Assembly: GCA_943704525.1 (NCBI GenBank)
Contig: CALSCQ010000505.1
Location: 1 to 50,631 of the forward strand
Origin: Pigoraptor vietnamica
Lineage: Eukaryota > Opisthokonta > Filasterea
Length of the DNA stretch: 50,631 nucleotides
Direction of reading: 5' to 3'
The position numbers were made by a program, and so were the translations under genes. Under the pieces are notes generated by a model that saw only the letters and a program-made list of their open reading frames with translations, made no database searches and was not told the origin of the DNA. Of the stretch, positions 23,126-33,415 are shown piece after piece (position 1 is the stretch's first letter; the number at the start of each line of letters is the position of its first letter).

Positions 23126-26100
23126 ATGCCGCAAAACGCGGACGACACCTCTCCACACCCTGCGTCGGCCACAGCGGCGGCAGAGATGATTGCGGAGCGT
23201 CGGCGGCCTCACGTCGCGCCGCTGTCGGGTGCGGAAGTGGCTGTGCGCCGGCTGTCGAAGCTTGGTTTCGCAGTTTCCGTCATGGCCATGTCGTTGATGA
23301 TAATCTGCATCGCTCTCCCCGCCGATTCATTGCCGTGGTTTGCGAGCCCATCTCTCGACAATTCTTTGGGCGGTTTGCGTTCTTTTCAATTGCGAGCGAA
23401 TCTCGGCGAAATATGCGGCTTTCGTCGGATAACACTCGCGCGGGAGTGTGTGGCATACAAAGATGGGGACAAAGTGCTCACGGACGACCCCGCCTATCCC
23501 TCAATTGCGGGAATTGCATGGACTTGGAGACTTATCGGATCGCTTTCGTTCACGCTGGCCGTCGCGGCAACGACCTGTGCGGCCGCGTGCAGTGTTTGTG
23601 CTGCCGTGTGGGCTTTCAGGATTGTCTTCTCGCGCCCGGCGTTGCAGAGGCATGCGCAGAGAACAGCGGCGAAGTACGATCGGTTCTTCCTCGTTGTTGG
23701 CATCGCAATCGCAGCGGGTGTGTTTTCCGGTGAGTGCTGCCGTACTGCCGTACATTTGGTATGTCCCCTGACCGGCGTTTTTATAGTGAAGTGTGCACAG
23801 TCACGCCGGCCGGTCAGTCGGATGGCACCTCGCAGTCGTGAGGTTGTGTGAGGAGGCAAATTCGATTGTCATTGTGCCGCGGCTGAGTCGTGATGCATGT
23901 ACTTGTATGCGAGTCAATATGTGCCCCAGCGGGAATAGAAATGCATGCGGCAACCGCCGGCGGCATGACCGACAATGCGCGCTCATGTACAGTGGTAGCA
24001 CTCCGGCGGCTGCATTGGGGTTTGGCGTCAGCGGTCAGGTTGCTCAAGGCGCGCAGGAGACGTTCAGTGTGTGGTAACGCACCGCTATCAAGGTCGTACT
24101 CATGTGCCCTGTATTCTGCGCAGCGTACTTGATGATAGGGACATACTTCTCGATCGTCTACGTTGTTGGGGCCGTGCGCATTAATTACGTGATACAAGGG
24201 ACTACCTGCTTCGTCCTGAACGCGGTCGCTATCGTCCTCGTATTGGTCGCCGCCGCCATATTGCTTCGCGCCCGTGACGTCGCAAAGGCAATTGAGCATG
24301 CTGCCGGCCGCCCCCCCACGGCCGACCCCGTGCAAGAACGACAGGCTAGTACTCTAGGCTACGTTTGTTGTACTGCGAGTGCTTCTAGATCTGAGTCTGT
24401 CGGATTAGATCTTAGCTGATGGCAGTCGTCCGAAAGTGACTGGTGGCGCCTCGCATGTTACAATATTTCACCTTGTTTACATATTTTTGTCGCACACAGG
24501 TCACCTCACGTGTGGGACGACGATATCTTCTTCGTCGTGGCCGGGGGAACGGAAATGCGGCGCCTTAGCATGTCCGACCTGGACGGCTCTCGGCGTCTCG
24601 ACGGCGACGCGCATCACCAGCACGACGGCCATCACAATGTCGACGAACACGGGCGGGGTCGCGAGGAGACAGCCGGCAGAGCACGCGTATATGCCGTCGA
24701 GGACCTACCCATGCAGCGAATCGGGCCCGCCAACGAACCTCACGCTCTCAACTGTAATTACGTTGTCGCCATTCCCGCCGCTACGGTGGAGGCACCGGCG
24801 CCTGCGCCGCGAGTCAATGCACCCGAGGCCGGTGTTCCGAAACGCGCCTCACGCACAGACATCGAGGCGCCCTGGGACGACATACCGATCGGCCTACTGA
24901 CGCGCATACGTCGAGAGCAGCTGGAGCTGAGCGGTGAGCTCGGTGAGGGACAGTTTGGCGCCGTCGTCGAGGGACTGTACAGGGAAGACTCGCGCAGCAC
25001 GGGTGAGGCGGTCGCTGTGAAGATGATCGCGGCGGGCGCCGACTTCGACCGAACGGAGTTTCGGGACGAGTGCATCCTGCACGGCTCGCTGCGACATCCC
25101 GCGATTGTACGCGCGATTGGCATATGCGAGACGCGGAACGAGTTTCTGTTTGTGCTGGAACTGATGCCCTTCGGATCGCTCAAGAGCTACCTCGAGAGGA
25201 ATTACGGGCGGCTGCCCTTCGAACAGCTGCTGGGCTATTGCGCGCAGGTTGGTGTCACGCAGCCCTTCTGTTAGTCTGCCTGCACTTTGTCGAGTGCATC
25301 ACCGACGCAGATGGCACCCCAAACTTGCAAACTTTCTTACTATTATCGGCCCACCAGTCGTTATTAGTGCCGTTTTTGCCGCTGGCGGTACTCAGTACAA
25401 GGCTTTCTCTTATCAATGCCGGCCGCCGCCGACCTTGACTGTAGTTATGAACACAGTAATGAGTCACCATCACCGGCTTCTCTTCGCAGATTGCGAGCGC
25501 AATGGCGTACTTGCAAGAGCGACGGCTGGTCCACCGGTGTGTTTCCTGTCGACAGACGTCTGTCACTGACATGGATCTAATGTCACTGTAATAGCTCCGC
25601 TGGTGCGCCCGGACAATGGGTGTACGGCCGGCGGCACTTTTTATTTCTTACTCTGTTCTCTGACAACACGGCCTGTGCCCACGGCAGAGATCTCGCGACC
25701 CGAAATGTGCTTGTCGAGACGGAAACCCACGTGAAGGTAGGGTGCCATGGCGTCTCTTGCTTCGCTTGTACAATAGATCTCAGCCCGGCAATTCGCAATA
25801 TTTGTCAACATTTGGCCGACTGCCGCCGGCCCGCAACCGTTACGGTATCGTGCAATGTTATCACATTCAGTCCAATAGCACTTCGAATGGCATACTGATT
25901 TGCAGTCTTCCAAACGCAGCTGACGGACTTTGGCCTTGCGCGTCCCTTGAGTGGCGTCGAGCGCGTGTACGAGAGCACGCGAAGCCGCCGCATGCCCCTG
26001 AGATGGATGTCGCCGGAAGCCATCCGCTACAATCGGTTCGACGTGAAAACGGACGTGTGGAGCTTTGGTGAGAGGCATGGGTCCGAACCAAACCGTGCGA

Positions 26101-26474
26101 ACTGTCCTCTGCTGCCACCGTCGGCAAGAATCGCTTTGTCGTTTATTTGCATCTCAATTATTCAGCCGCCGGCGATTGATCGGTGTGTTGCCGACTGTCC
26201 AGTGAGCCACGATCTAATCCATAATCCATCTGCGCTGGCGCAGGCGTACTCGTGGGAGATCTTCTCGTTCGGCGCAATGCCGTGGAAAAACCACTCTGCA
26301 GAGGACATGGTGCGGCGCGTCGAGGCGGGCGAGCGACTACCGCGCCCGTCCGCGTGTCCACCGGTCGTATACGACGTGGTTTTGGTCATGTGTTGGCTGG
26401 CCAATCCCGTCCTCCGGCCGGACTTTTTGCAGCTGTGCGACATGCTCGACCAGTGTCACGATGATGTGGGATAA
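23126..26474 (+). CDS. Claudin-like four-TM protein fused to a tyrosine kinase
   Basis: Seven exons: 23126-23729, 24124-24394, 24500-25247, 25490-25536, 25688-25736, 25920-26067 and 26203-26474 (712 residues; exon 2 donor and exon 7 acceptor are less certain). The N-terminal 255 residues hold four membrane spans. The first outer loop has W, then LGEIC-x10-C, matching the W...C-x(8-10)-C signature of the claudin/SUR7 superfamily. After a cytoplasmic linker, the kinase has GELGEGQFGAVVEG, VAVKMI, HRDLATRNVL split over two exons, LTDFGLARP, an activation-loop Tyr (RVYEST), MPLRWMSPEAI, SWEIFSFGAMPW and CW-x6-RP. HRDLATRN and PLRWMSPE identify a true tyrosine kinase. It would sit in the plasma membrane and could couple a junction-like or stress-sensing tetraspan module to phosphotyrosine output (inference). 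Confidence 0.82.
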
Positions 26475-26690
26475 AGCTTTCAGTTTTACCGCGCTCGCGG
26501 TGCAAACTGCTCGGTAGATCCTTGGTGCATTCCAAAATTTAATGTCGTCCAACGCGTGGGTTGGATTGCGGCACTCGATTCGCTATCCCGTGACACAACT
26601 ATTGAGCCCGATAACTGAAGCGTTCTCCCCTTCCGCCTTCATCCTTGACCTTAAGTCGGACCTTGCGACAGTACATTCACGGGTACGACC

Positions 26691-27721
26691 TCAAACGCCC
26701 CCCTCGCGCACAATACGAAACGCCTCCCAGCTGGTCGAGGGAACAATTGCGCCCGCATTTGGGACGGCCATAATCGTGCGCCAGCCTTTGTCGGATATCG
26801 GGACGTCGCCACGAACGGAGACATAGAACGGCCTCTCGTAGCCCGAGTAGGTGGTTTTCAGCCCGACGACGTCGCTGTAGCGGACCACCGCAGAGGACAA
26901 GTCCGAGACAATTCCTGCGAAACTCTGAAGACTGAGCGGACGGCGGAGTCGACGGCATCGACGGCACACCTACACGCACACGCAACTGGACGACGCACGC
27001 ACCTTGAGCTTTGCGTATGTCGTTTTGAATTTGGCTCACGGCACTCGAAAGTGCTGCAATTTTGTTAAGCGCGCCCTGCGCACTCGTCGCCGCGCCTTGC
27101 GCCTGCCCTGTCGAGTTCAATGCCAGTTTGACGATCCAAGTCAACCACGGTGTTACATGCCTGACACTCGACGGCATTGCTTTCTCGAGTCGGTAACGAA
27201 AACGCAGGGCCATTGACGGGACCGAGTCCGCCGGCCGGCAACCCAACAACAAAAAAGGACGCAGGAGTCGAAACCGACCGATCTTCAGGTCACACACCTC
27301 TCAGGAACTGCTGAAACGTGTTGGCGGCCCTCAGGTCTTCAATCTCTTTGCGCGTATCCGTCGAGTTGAGGTCCACAAACATCGCCTGAAGGCTCGAGCG
27401 GTCGCGTTCAAAGGTCATCATGTCGACCGAGAGATTGTCTGCGGCGGCCTTCAGCGACGAAAGCTCCGTTTGCAGGTGGTCGACGCGCTTCTCGAGCGCA
27501 GGGATGACGACGAGCGCAGCGACGAAGACCGCAACCTTGACGAGAGTGATGACCCACTCAAAGTTCTTGAGGCGTTCGGCAGCATCGTCAAAAAACTTCT
27601 GGATCCGTCCACACAGCGACAGTGGCTTGGGACTGGCATGCGCAGGGCCGTCACTTGTCGCCGTGTCCTCCGTCAGAGCCATCAGGTAGGCCTTCTCAGC
27701 GTCGCTGCCGTGGCGTGCCAT
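26691..27721 (-). CDS. Single-pass membrane protein with coiled-coil ectodomain
   Basis: Three exons, 27721-27298, 27107-27003 and 26914-26691, give 250 residues with consistent phases. The start MARHGSDAEKAYLMAL opens a cytosolic tail of about 55 residues. One membrane helix follows (VITLVKVAVFVAALVVIPAL), then a heptad-rich stretch (KRVDHLQTELSSLKAAADNL) and an Ala/Gln-rich coiled coil in exon 2. The C-terminal globular part (VVGLKTTYSGYERPFYVSVR) has no family I recognise. It is tail-to-tail with the tyrosine-kinase gene. Confidence 0.7.
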
Positions 27722-28534
27722 TCGTGTTGCCCGTTGAATGCGGGTTCTGCGACAACGTCAGTTGCAAAGAAACTTACATTGCCTTACGATCTTGGTCGAT
27801 CGCCGCCGGGTTGCTCTGATTGTGTGCGTTCGTGTGAGTGTGCGTGTGCGTGCGTGCGTGAGTGTGAGTGTGCGTGTGAAGCTGTGTGTGTGTGTGTGCG
27901 AATGATTGCTCAGTAGGGATAACTCGTTATCGACCATATTGGAAGCACATAACGAATGCTGAACCGTCGGCAAGACGTCGCGTTAACGACAACTCTCGAG
28001 CGAGCGAAGCAACGTCAGCCGACAGTACGAGAACGGCCAGGGAGAAGTAATATCTGGTCACGTGATCACACTGAGAGCACCATCTCAGTCCGATCTGGCG
28101 CCAGCACGAGATGATGAGTCAGATGATTTTGGGCGGCCGGTTGCGTAACACTCCCCCATCGAGCGGCGATCGTTACCCGGCTGGGTACCGCCGGCCGGGT
28201 TTGGCTGTTCGCGCGTGTGCAGCCGCCGGAGGGCCAGTCAGCCGGCAACGGCCCTGGCTACCGGGCGCCCACTGGCATCCCGGCTGTCATGCGGTTCGGT
28301 GAATGTCAACTTGTGTGGGAAACATCGCCACTGCGAACCAGGGAGAAGCTTCAACGCAACAAGGTGTCTGTGTGTATTGATAGGGTCCCGTCTACCGACA
28401 CACGCACAGATACCTGACGACACACACACGCACACTCACGCACCACACACGCCGGCACACACGCACACACGCACAGCACGCCGCGCAAAATAAATTCCGT
28501 CGACAAGCCGGCGCAATGCTGGACGGACGGACGA
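27722..28534. other. Intergenic region with TG/CA repeats and an E-box
   Basis: This holds the promoter side of the membrane coiled-coil gene. TCACGTGA at 28058-28065 contains a CACGTG E-box. TGTG/TGCG repeats lie at 27820-27900 and CACA/CACGCA repeats at 28395-28480. No coding seen. Confidence 0.5.
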
Positions 28535-29130
28535 TCAGGTGCAATTCTTGACCGCCATCTCAATGGCCTTGGCCGTGATGCCACACACAGCCACGCACGC
28601 GGCAGCCGCACCGGGAGCGAGCCCGCCGGCGCTTATCCCAGACATGATTGTTCCTGCGCCAATGCACGAAAAGCAGCCGGGACCCGCTTTAGCGGCAGCG
28701 AGGGAGCCACGACGCAGGCCGACAGCTTTGCCCGGCAAGCGAGCCTCTGTGCAAGACAGACGGGGTCGTCGAATTTGGACTGGCACTTGATCTTCCACTT
28801 GCTCATGCCGCAGGGGTAGTTGGGCCCTTCACGAGGCAGCTCTCGTTGGGATTGCACGCCGCGTCGGCACTGCGCAGTTATTGCCATTCAGATAAGACCA
28901 ACTGTGCGTCACAGTGGGCGATGCAAATGGCAGGGGAGGGAAGGACGCGCTGTGAGAACTCGAAGGCAATCTGGACAATGGGGTCGAGTTCAGCACGCAT
29001 CACAGCTGCAGACCGTGACGGACCTGACGAAGACGGCAGCCGCGAAGAAGAGGTAAACGCCGTTGCGTCCGAGGGCCATCTTGAAGAGGATGCGTGAGTC
29101 TTTCGCTGGGCCTCGAGTGGAAGACGCCAT
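28535..29130 (-). other. Cys-rich small secreted-protein-like locus, structure unresolved
   Basis: On the minus strand an ATG at 29130 opens MASSTRGPAKDSRILFK and a signal-like hydrophobic stretch (GVYLFFAAAVFV). Further along lie Cys-rich stretches (YPCGMSKWKIKCQ) and a last open segment, stop at 28535-28537, with CFSCIGAGTIMSG, a Gly/Ala-rich hydrophobic run and a Cys-containing end (VAVCGITAKAIEMAVKNCT). I could not derive one consistent exon model, so no product is proposed. The Gly/Ala-rich, Cys-flanked tail resembles in style small secreted hydrophobic Cys peptides, without a family match. Confidence 0.3.
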
Positions 29131-29335
29131 GAGACTTTCACGCTTCAGTTGTTGGAAAGCAGGGGTTCAAGACTTGCCGGCGTGAGTCTTTCGCTGGGCC
29201 GCGAGTGGAAGCAGGGAAGAGCCATGAGACTTTTCGCGCTCGGTTGTCCGGGAGAGAAGGACTAGTGTTCAAGACTTGCGTGAGTCTTTCGCGCTCGGTT
29301 CTCGAGTGGAAGCAGGGGGTCCTGAGCCGAGCTGC
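29092..29335. repeat. Tandem repeat (88 and 98-bp periods) over the Cys-rich locus start
   Basis: Copies begin with GCGTGAGTCTTTCGC at 29092, 29180 and 29278 and share CGAGTGGAAG, GCCATGAGACTTT and GTTCAAGACTTGC; the third is partial. The first copy contains the ATG of the Cys-rich minus-strand frame, so the repeat covers its 5' UTR and start. Confidence 0.85.
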
Positions 29336-29997
29336 TCAGTGCATCTGCGCCGTGCCTCTTTATACCCATCGCAAGCACACCGTGAGCATGCCTGGCGAAA
29401 ATAAATGGCACGACAGGGGTTTTTTCGCCGGAAGCCCATACTCGGCTCGCACAGTAACGCACACTACACTGACGACAATAGCCGTGTACAGACTTTATGA
29501 ACGGCATGAAACCGTTCGTTGGTCCATAGAGAAAAAAAATCCCACATAGCAACGCACACATTTCCGACAGCACAACAGCGACTGGAAAATAATACGTCAG
29601 TCTGAGGTTTCTCTCGGACATGACGAACAAACTCAGCCGGGTGCGGAACGGACATGACGAACCGGCAAACTCCACGGGGGGCTAAGATAGCCCCCATGGC
29701 AAACACAGCTGGACGGTACCTTGTTTCCGTTGTTGTTCCGCGAGACATTTCCACGGCAACGCACACTGCAGCAGCAGCACGAACAAGCAGGCGTCATTCT
29801 GAGGTAGTTCGTCTTAGCACAACGACAGAGCGCCGTTTAACGCACAACGTGACAGGGGTTTTTTCGCCGCACACCAGAGTAACAATTTCCGTTACAACAC
29901 ACGTGCGAACCACGTGACCGTCGACAGGGGGCGTTGTCATTTTTGGCTACTTCTCGCGGTCCTCCTTTTGGAGCCCTTTCCTCTCTATGCGCCGAAA
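29131..29997. promoter_or_regulatory. Divergent region upstream of the class C GPCR
   Basis: Besides the tandem repeat it carries two identical 19-bp words, GACAGGGGTTTTTTCGCCG, at 29412-29430 and 29851-29869, two GACATGACGAAC words near 29618 and 29650, and a CACGTG at 29911-29916, about 80 bp before the GPCR ATG. No coding seen. Confidence 0.5.
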
Positions 29998-32900
29998 ATG
30001 CGCCCGTTCAGCGCCGCGGTCGCGGTCCTCGCGCTCTTATGCGCGTTGCCGCTGGCCACGTCGGCTGCTGCCGGGCCCGTCACGTGGGTTGTGGCGCAGC
30101 TGGCGGCAGATTCCGTGCTCGATTTGGGTCCCGGCATGCCGTCCTTCACGGGCGTTTTCGGCACAGGTTTCTATGGTAAGGCACTGGCCGGCGCGTACGT
30201 CCCTTCGCTCGACGCGGTGCTCTTTGTGAGTGCGGCGCAGTGCGTCGATATGCCGCCGTTCGTCCCGCAGTCATTCAACGGGACGCACGACGTCCACCGC
30301 CTTTTCAAGGTGCAACCGAGCGATGCCGACGGCGGTGCGGCGTCCGGTTCGTGGCAGTCGACAGAGGAAGAGGGCGCGTTTGTTGCGTCTTGGCCGTTGG
30401 ACGCGCCCCCGCCGTGCTGCTTGAAGCCCGAGGTCGTCCATGGGGGTGATGCCATGCCCGACCTCTTCTTCCTCACAGCGCTGTGCTTTGCGGACGGAAG
30501 CGCGTCGGGGGGTCAGGCGCCCGTGCCGACATTTCTGGTGCTGAACCTGACGTCGCACGCGTGGTCGCGTGTCGTTGTGCCCGAATTCGCCGACATGCCG
30601 CCGTCCGGAGGAGGGAGGAGAGCGCCGTCACCATCGTTCGGCCTCCCATTCTTCCGCCACGCAATGGCCGCTGTCGACACCGCCGTGTACATGTACGGCG
30701 GCGTGGTGCCCGGGTCGTTCTACGAGAGCCCATCGCACTTTGTCGTCTACGCGCAAGCATCGATGGTCGTGTACGACGTCGCTCATAACACGTGGACCCG
30801 GCGGGCGTTTGAATGCGACGCCACTGTGGGCACCCTGACGCCCCGGTGGCGCCAGCCGTTCGCGCCGTTTGGACAGCCATTGGCGACGTCGACGGACCCC
30901 AACGATGCGTGCAAGACCGTGTACGACGACGGGCTGCAGGAGAATCTGAGGCCCGCGTACTGGGTCGATTCGAACGGCACCGCCTACGACGTGGTGACGG
31001 TCACTTCGCTCCCGTGCGTCGTGGCACCGCCGCTGTACGGCCACTCGATGGTCTACGACCCCTCGCGCCGTGCGCTGCTCGTCTTTGGCGGGCTCAAGGA
31101 CGGCGAGGGAATCGATGGGCTGCGATACAACCGGCTCGCGTACGCGTATGCCGTCGACACGGACGCCTGGCTATTCGCGATCGACGCCGGTGAAGTGTCG
31201 GGATACGGTTTCGGGGCCGTCGCAGTCACTGATAACAGAATTTCGTACTTGCCCGGTTGGCGACCCCTTAGTCGTGCGTCCGCTGCCACCCCGGAGGTGG
31301 GGACGTACTCGCAGGCACTGCTGACGGCGCCTCTCTCGGAGTTTCCCACTCTTGCGCGATGGGACGTCCAGTCCATTTTTGGGATGTCCGGACCAACACC
31401 TCTCACCCCGCGCATGGATGCCGTGTTGGCAGGCACGTGCGACGGGGACCTACTGGCCGTTGGGGGCGCGCGTGTTGCGGAGGGCGAGATGCACGATGAG
31501 GTAGTGCTCATGTACGCGTCCGAAGGGACGGCGAAACGGACGGTCGTCTCGGCGAACGTCACGTCAGTGGCTGCCGGACAGACAGTCGCCGTGCGGGCGC
31601 GTGTGAGGGACGCCACCGGACGCGCGCTCCATCACGGTCGCACCGTCGTGGCCGGATTCGCAACGCACAACGGCACGGGCCGCACGGGGCCGCTGACGTT
31701 CGCGCACGCGGGCGCCGGCGTTTTCGAGGCGCATCTGTACGTGACTACAGCGGGCAGGTATGAAGTGACGGTGCTGGTGAACGGCAACGTCGTGCCCGGC
31801 GAGCCGCTGTCGGTGACTGTCTCGGCGGGTGCGCCAGTGCCGGGACGGTGCGCGGCCATCGGCGTGCGTGCTTCGTTCGGACAGGCGGCGCCCGCGGCGA
31901 ATCGGTTCCGAGTGGCGTGTCTCGACGCCTTCAACAACGCGGTGGAATTGCGCGAGGACCACGGCGTGACGTTTGCGCTGGACCCGTTGGCGGGGCTGGA
32001 CCCTTCGTCGCCGCTCGCCGTGTCGTCGGCGGTCGTGATTCAGACGGGCGTTCGCGGCGGCGGTTTGGTGGAGTACGTGGCATCGCCCGGCGTGTACCGC
32101 GCGCGACTGTCTGTCGGCGGCGCACCCGCGCTGCCGGTGCCGTTGGACGTGAGCGTCGAGCCGCAGGCCTGGCAGCTGGGCGGGGACAACGAGTATGCGG
32201 CCACGCGCACCGTTTCGCTCGGACTGTCGCGGGTCGTGTTTGGAGGGCTCGTGGCCGTGTGCGCGTTTGTGGCAGCGCTGGCCGTTGCGTGCGGCGCGTG
32301 CGCGGCGCGATACCACCAGGTGAGGGTCTTCAAGCGCGCCATGCCGACGTTTTTGGGCGTCATGTGCGCGGGGATTGCGTTGTACATGATGGGGATTGTC
32401 GGCGAGCTCGTGTCCACGGAGGCCTCGTGCGTGGCATCCGTATGGCTGGAGCACGTGGGGTTCTCGATGTACTTTGCGGCACTCGCCCTCAAGACGTACC
32501 GGCTGGAACGCATATTCCGCAACGAGAAGCTTCGGCAACTGAGGCTGTCGAATGGCAAGCTCGCGACACTGCTCGGGATTTCCGTGGGGGTGATTGCCAT
32601 TTACCTCGCCGCGTGGATGGTCGCCGACATGCCGGGTCTCGCAGCGAGCGCGCGCGCACAGACGGTGCGAGGCTCGAACGGAACGCTCACGTACACGACG
32701 GTCGAGACGGTGACGATGTGTCGCTGGGGCGTGTGGCAGTTTGCGCTGCTCGCGGTCGAGTACGTTTCGTTGATACTTCTGAGCGCGTTTTGCCTGCGCG
32801 TGTTGGACGTCGACACGGACTTTAACGAGTCGCGGTTCATCGCCTTCACGGTGTGGAATTTCGTCGTGCTCGGCGGATTGCTCGTTCTTATTATCAATTT

Positions 32901-33216
32901 TTGGACCGACAGCGTCTACACGCCCGACTTTTATTACGGCCTACGAGCCGCAGGGACGTGCATACCGTCGTTCATGGCGCTCGTTCTCATGTTCGCGCCG
33001 AAAGTGGTGCGTGTGTACAACGGGACGGGCAATCTGTCGGCAGCCACGTCGTCGATACGACCGAGGCCCATTATGGGCGGCGAGTCTGTCTCGTCGCTGG
33101 CGGCCAACTCCGGGCGCGTGTCCGTATCATTGTCCCTGCGCGAAATGCGCGAAGTGGGCGCTGCTTTTGGATCCGGGCGTGGAGAGGGTTACGCCGTCGC
33201 TGATTCCGACCTGTAA
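29998..33216 (+). CDS. Intronless Kelch/filamin-like/7TM class C GPCR (GABA-B type)
   Basis: One uninterrupted exon of 1072 codons starting at ATG 29998; the frame opens earlier but only with a GTG. Signal peptide MRPFSAAVAVLALLCALPLA. Residues 50-510 form a Kelch-type beta propeller (GHSMVYDPSRRALLVFGGLK). Residues 515-615 resemble a filamin/ABP280 Ig repeat (HAGAGVFEAHLYVTTAGRYE), followed by a second Ig-like segment. Seven membrane helices occupy about 745-1010; SVWLEHVGFSMYFAALALKT and YRLERIF resemble GABA-B receptor TM3 and its cytoplasmic end. The tail is short, Ser-rich and ends DSDL. Class C receptors usually have a Venus-flytrap ectodomain; here a propeller replaces it, so ligand and mode of activation are unknown. 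Likely G-protein coupled at the plasma membrane. An intronless gene among intron-rich neighbours may be a retrocopy. Confidence 0.88.
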   Translation: MRPFSAAVAVLALLCALPLATSAAAGPVTWVVAQLAADSVLDLGPGMPSFTGVFGTGFYGKALAGAYVPSLDAVLFVSAAQCVDMPPFVPQSFNGTHDVHRLFKVQPSDADGGAASGSWQSTEEEGAFVASWPLDAPPPCCLKPEVVHGGDAMPDLFFLTALCFADGSASGGQAPVPTFLVLNLTSHAWSRVVVPEFADMPPSGGGRRAPSPSFGLPFFRHAMAAVDTAVYMYGGVVPGSFYESPSHFVVYAQASMVVYDVAHNTWTRRAFECDATVGTLTPRWRQPFAPFGQPLATSTDPNDACKTVYDDGLQENLRPAYWVDSNGTAYDVVTVTSLPCVVAPPLYGHSMVYDPSRRALLVFGGLKDGEGIDGLRYNRLAYAYAVDTDAWLFAIDAGEVSGYGFGAVAVTDNRISYLPGWRPLSRASAATPEVGTYSQALLTAPLSEFPTLARWDVQSIFGMSGPTPLTPRMDAVLAGTCDGDLLAVGGARVAEGEMHDEVVLMYASEGTAKRTVVSANVTSVAAGQTVAVRARVRDATGRALHHGRTVVAGFATHNGTGRTGPLTFAHAGAGVFEAHLYVTTAGRYEVTVLVNGNVVPGEPLSVTVSAGAPVPGRCAAIGVRASFGQAAPAANRFRVACLDAFNNAVELREDHGVTFALDPLAGLDPSSPLAVSSAVVIQTGVRGGGLVEYVASPGVYRARLSVGGAPALPVPLDVSVEPQAWQLGGDNEYAATRTVSLGLSRVVFGGLVAVCAFVAALAVACGACAARYHQVRVFKRAMPTFLGVMCAGIALYMMGIVGELVSTEASCVASVWLEHVGFSMYFAALALKTYRLERIFRNEKLRQLRLSNGKLATLLGISVGVIAIYLAAWMVADMPGLAASARAQTVRGSNGTLTYTTVETVTMCRWGVWQFALLAVEYVSLILLSAFCLRVLDVDTDFNESRFIAFTVWNFVVLGGLLVLIINFWTDSVYTPDFYYGLRAAGTCIPSFMALVLMFAPKVVRVYNGTGNLSAATSSIRPRPIMGGESVSSLAANSGRVSVSLSLREMREVGAAFGSGRGEGYAVADSDL

Positions 33217-33415
33217 AGTAACTTTCACACATAGGTGCGACCAAATATTCTACGAGATCTCGGCACAAATACCTTAGACCAAAGTAACGTTACTCCGCAT
33301 TGCACTACCTCAGCAATCGCCTCTCTTTCTTTCCCCGTCGTTCTTACTCTTTCTTTGTGTCTTTTTGTCTTCTCTTTTCGTGCGTTACGCCGCTCGCTCG
33401 TAACACTGGGCGGGA

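Noticed and set aside
29914-29997. Upstream extension of the GPCR frame
   Set aside because: It begins with GTG, not ATG, and the ATG at 29998 opens a textbook signal peptide.
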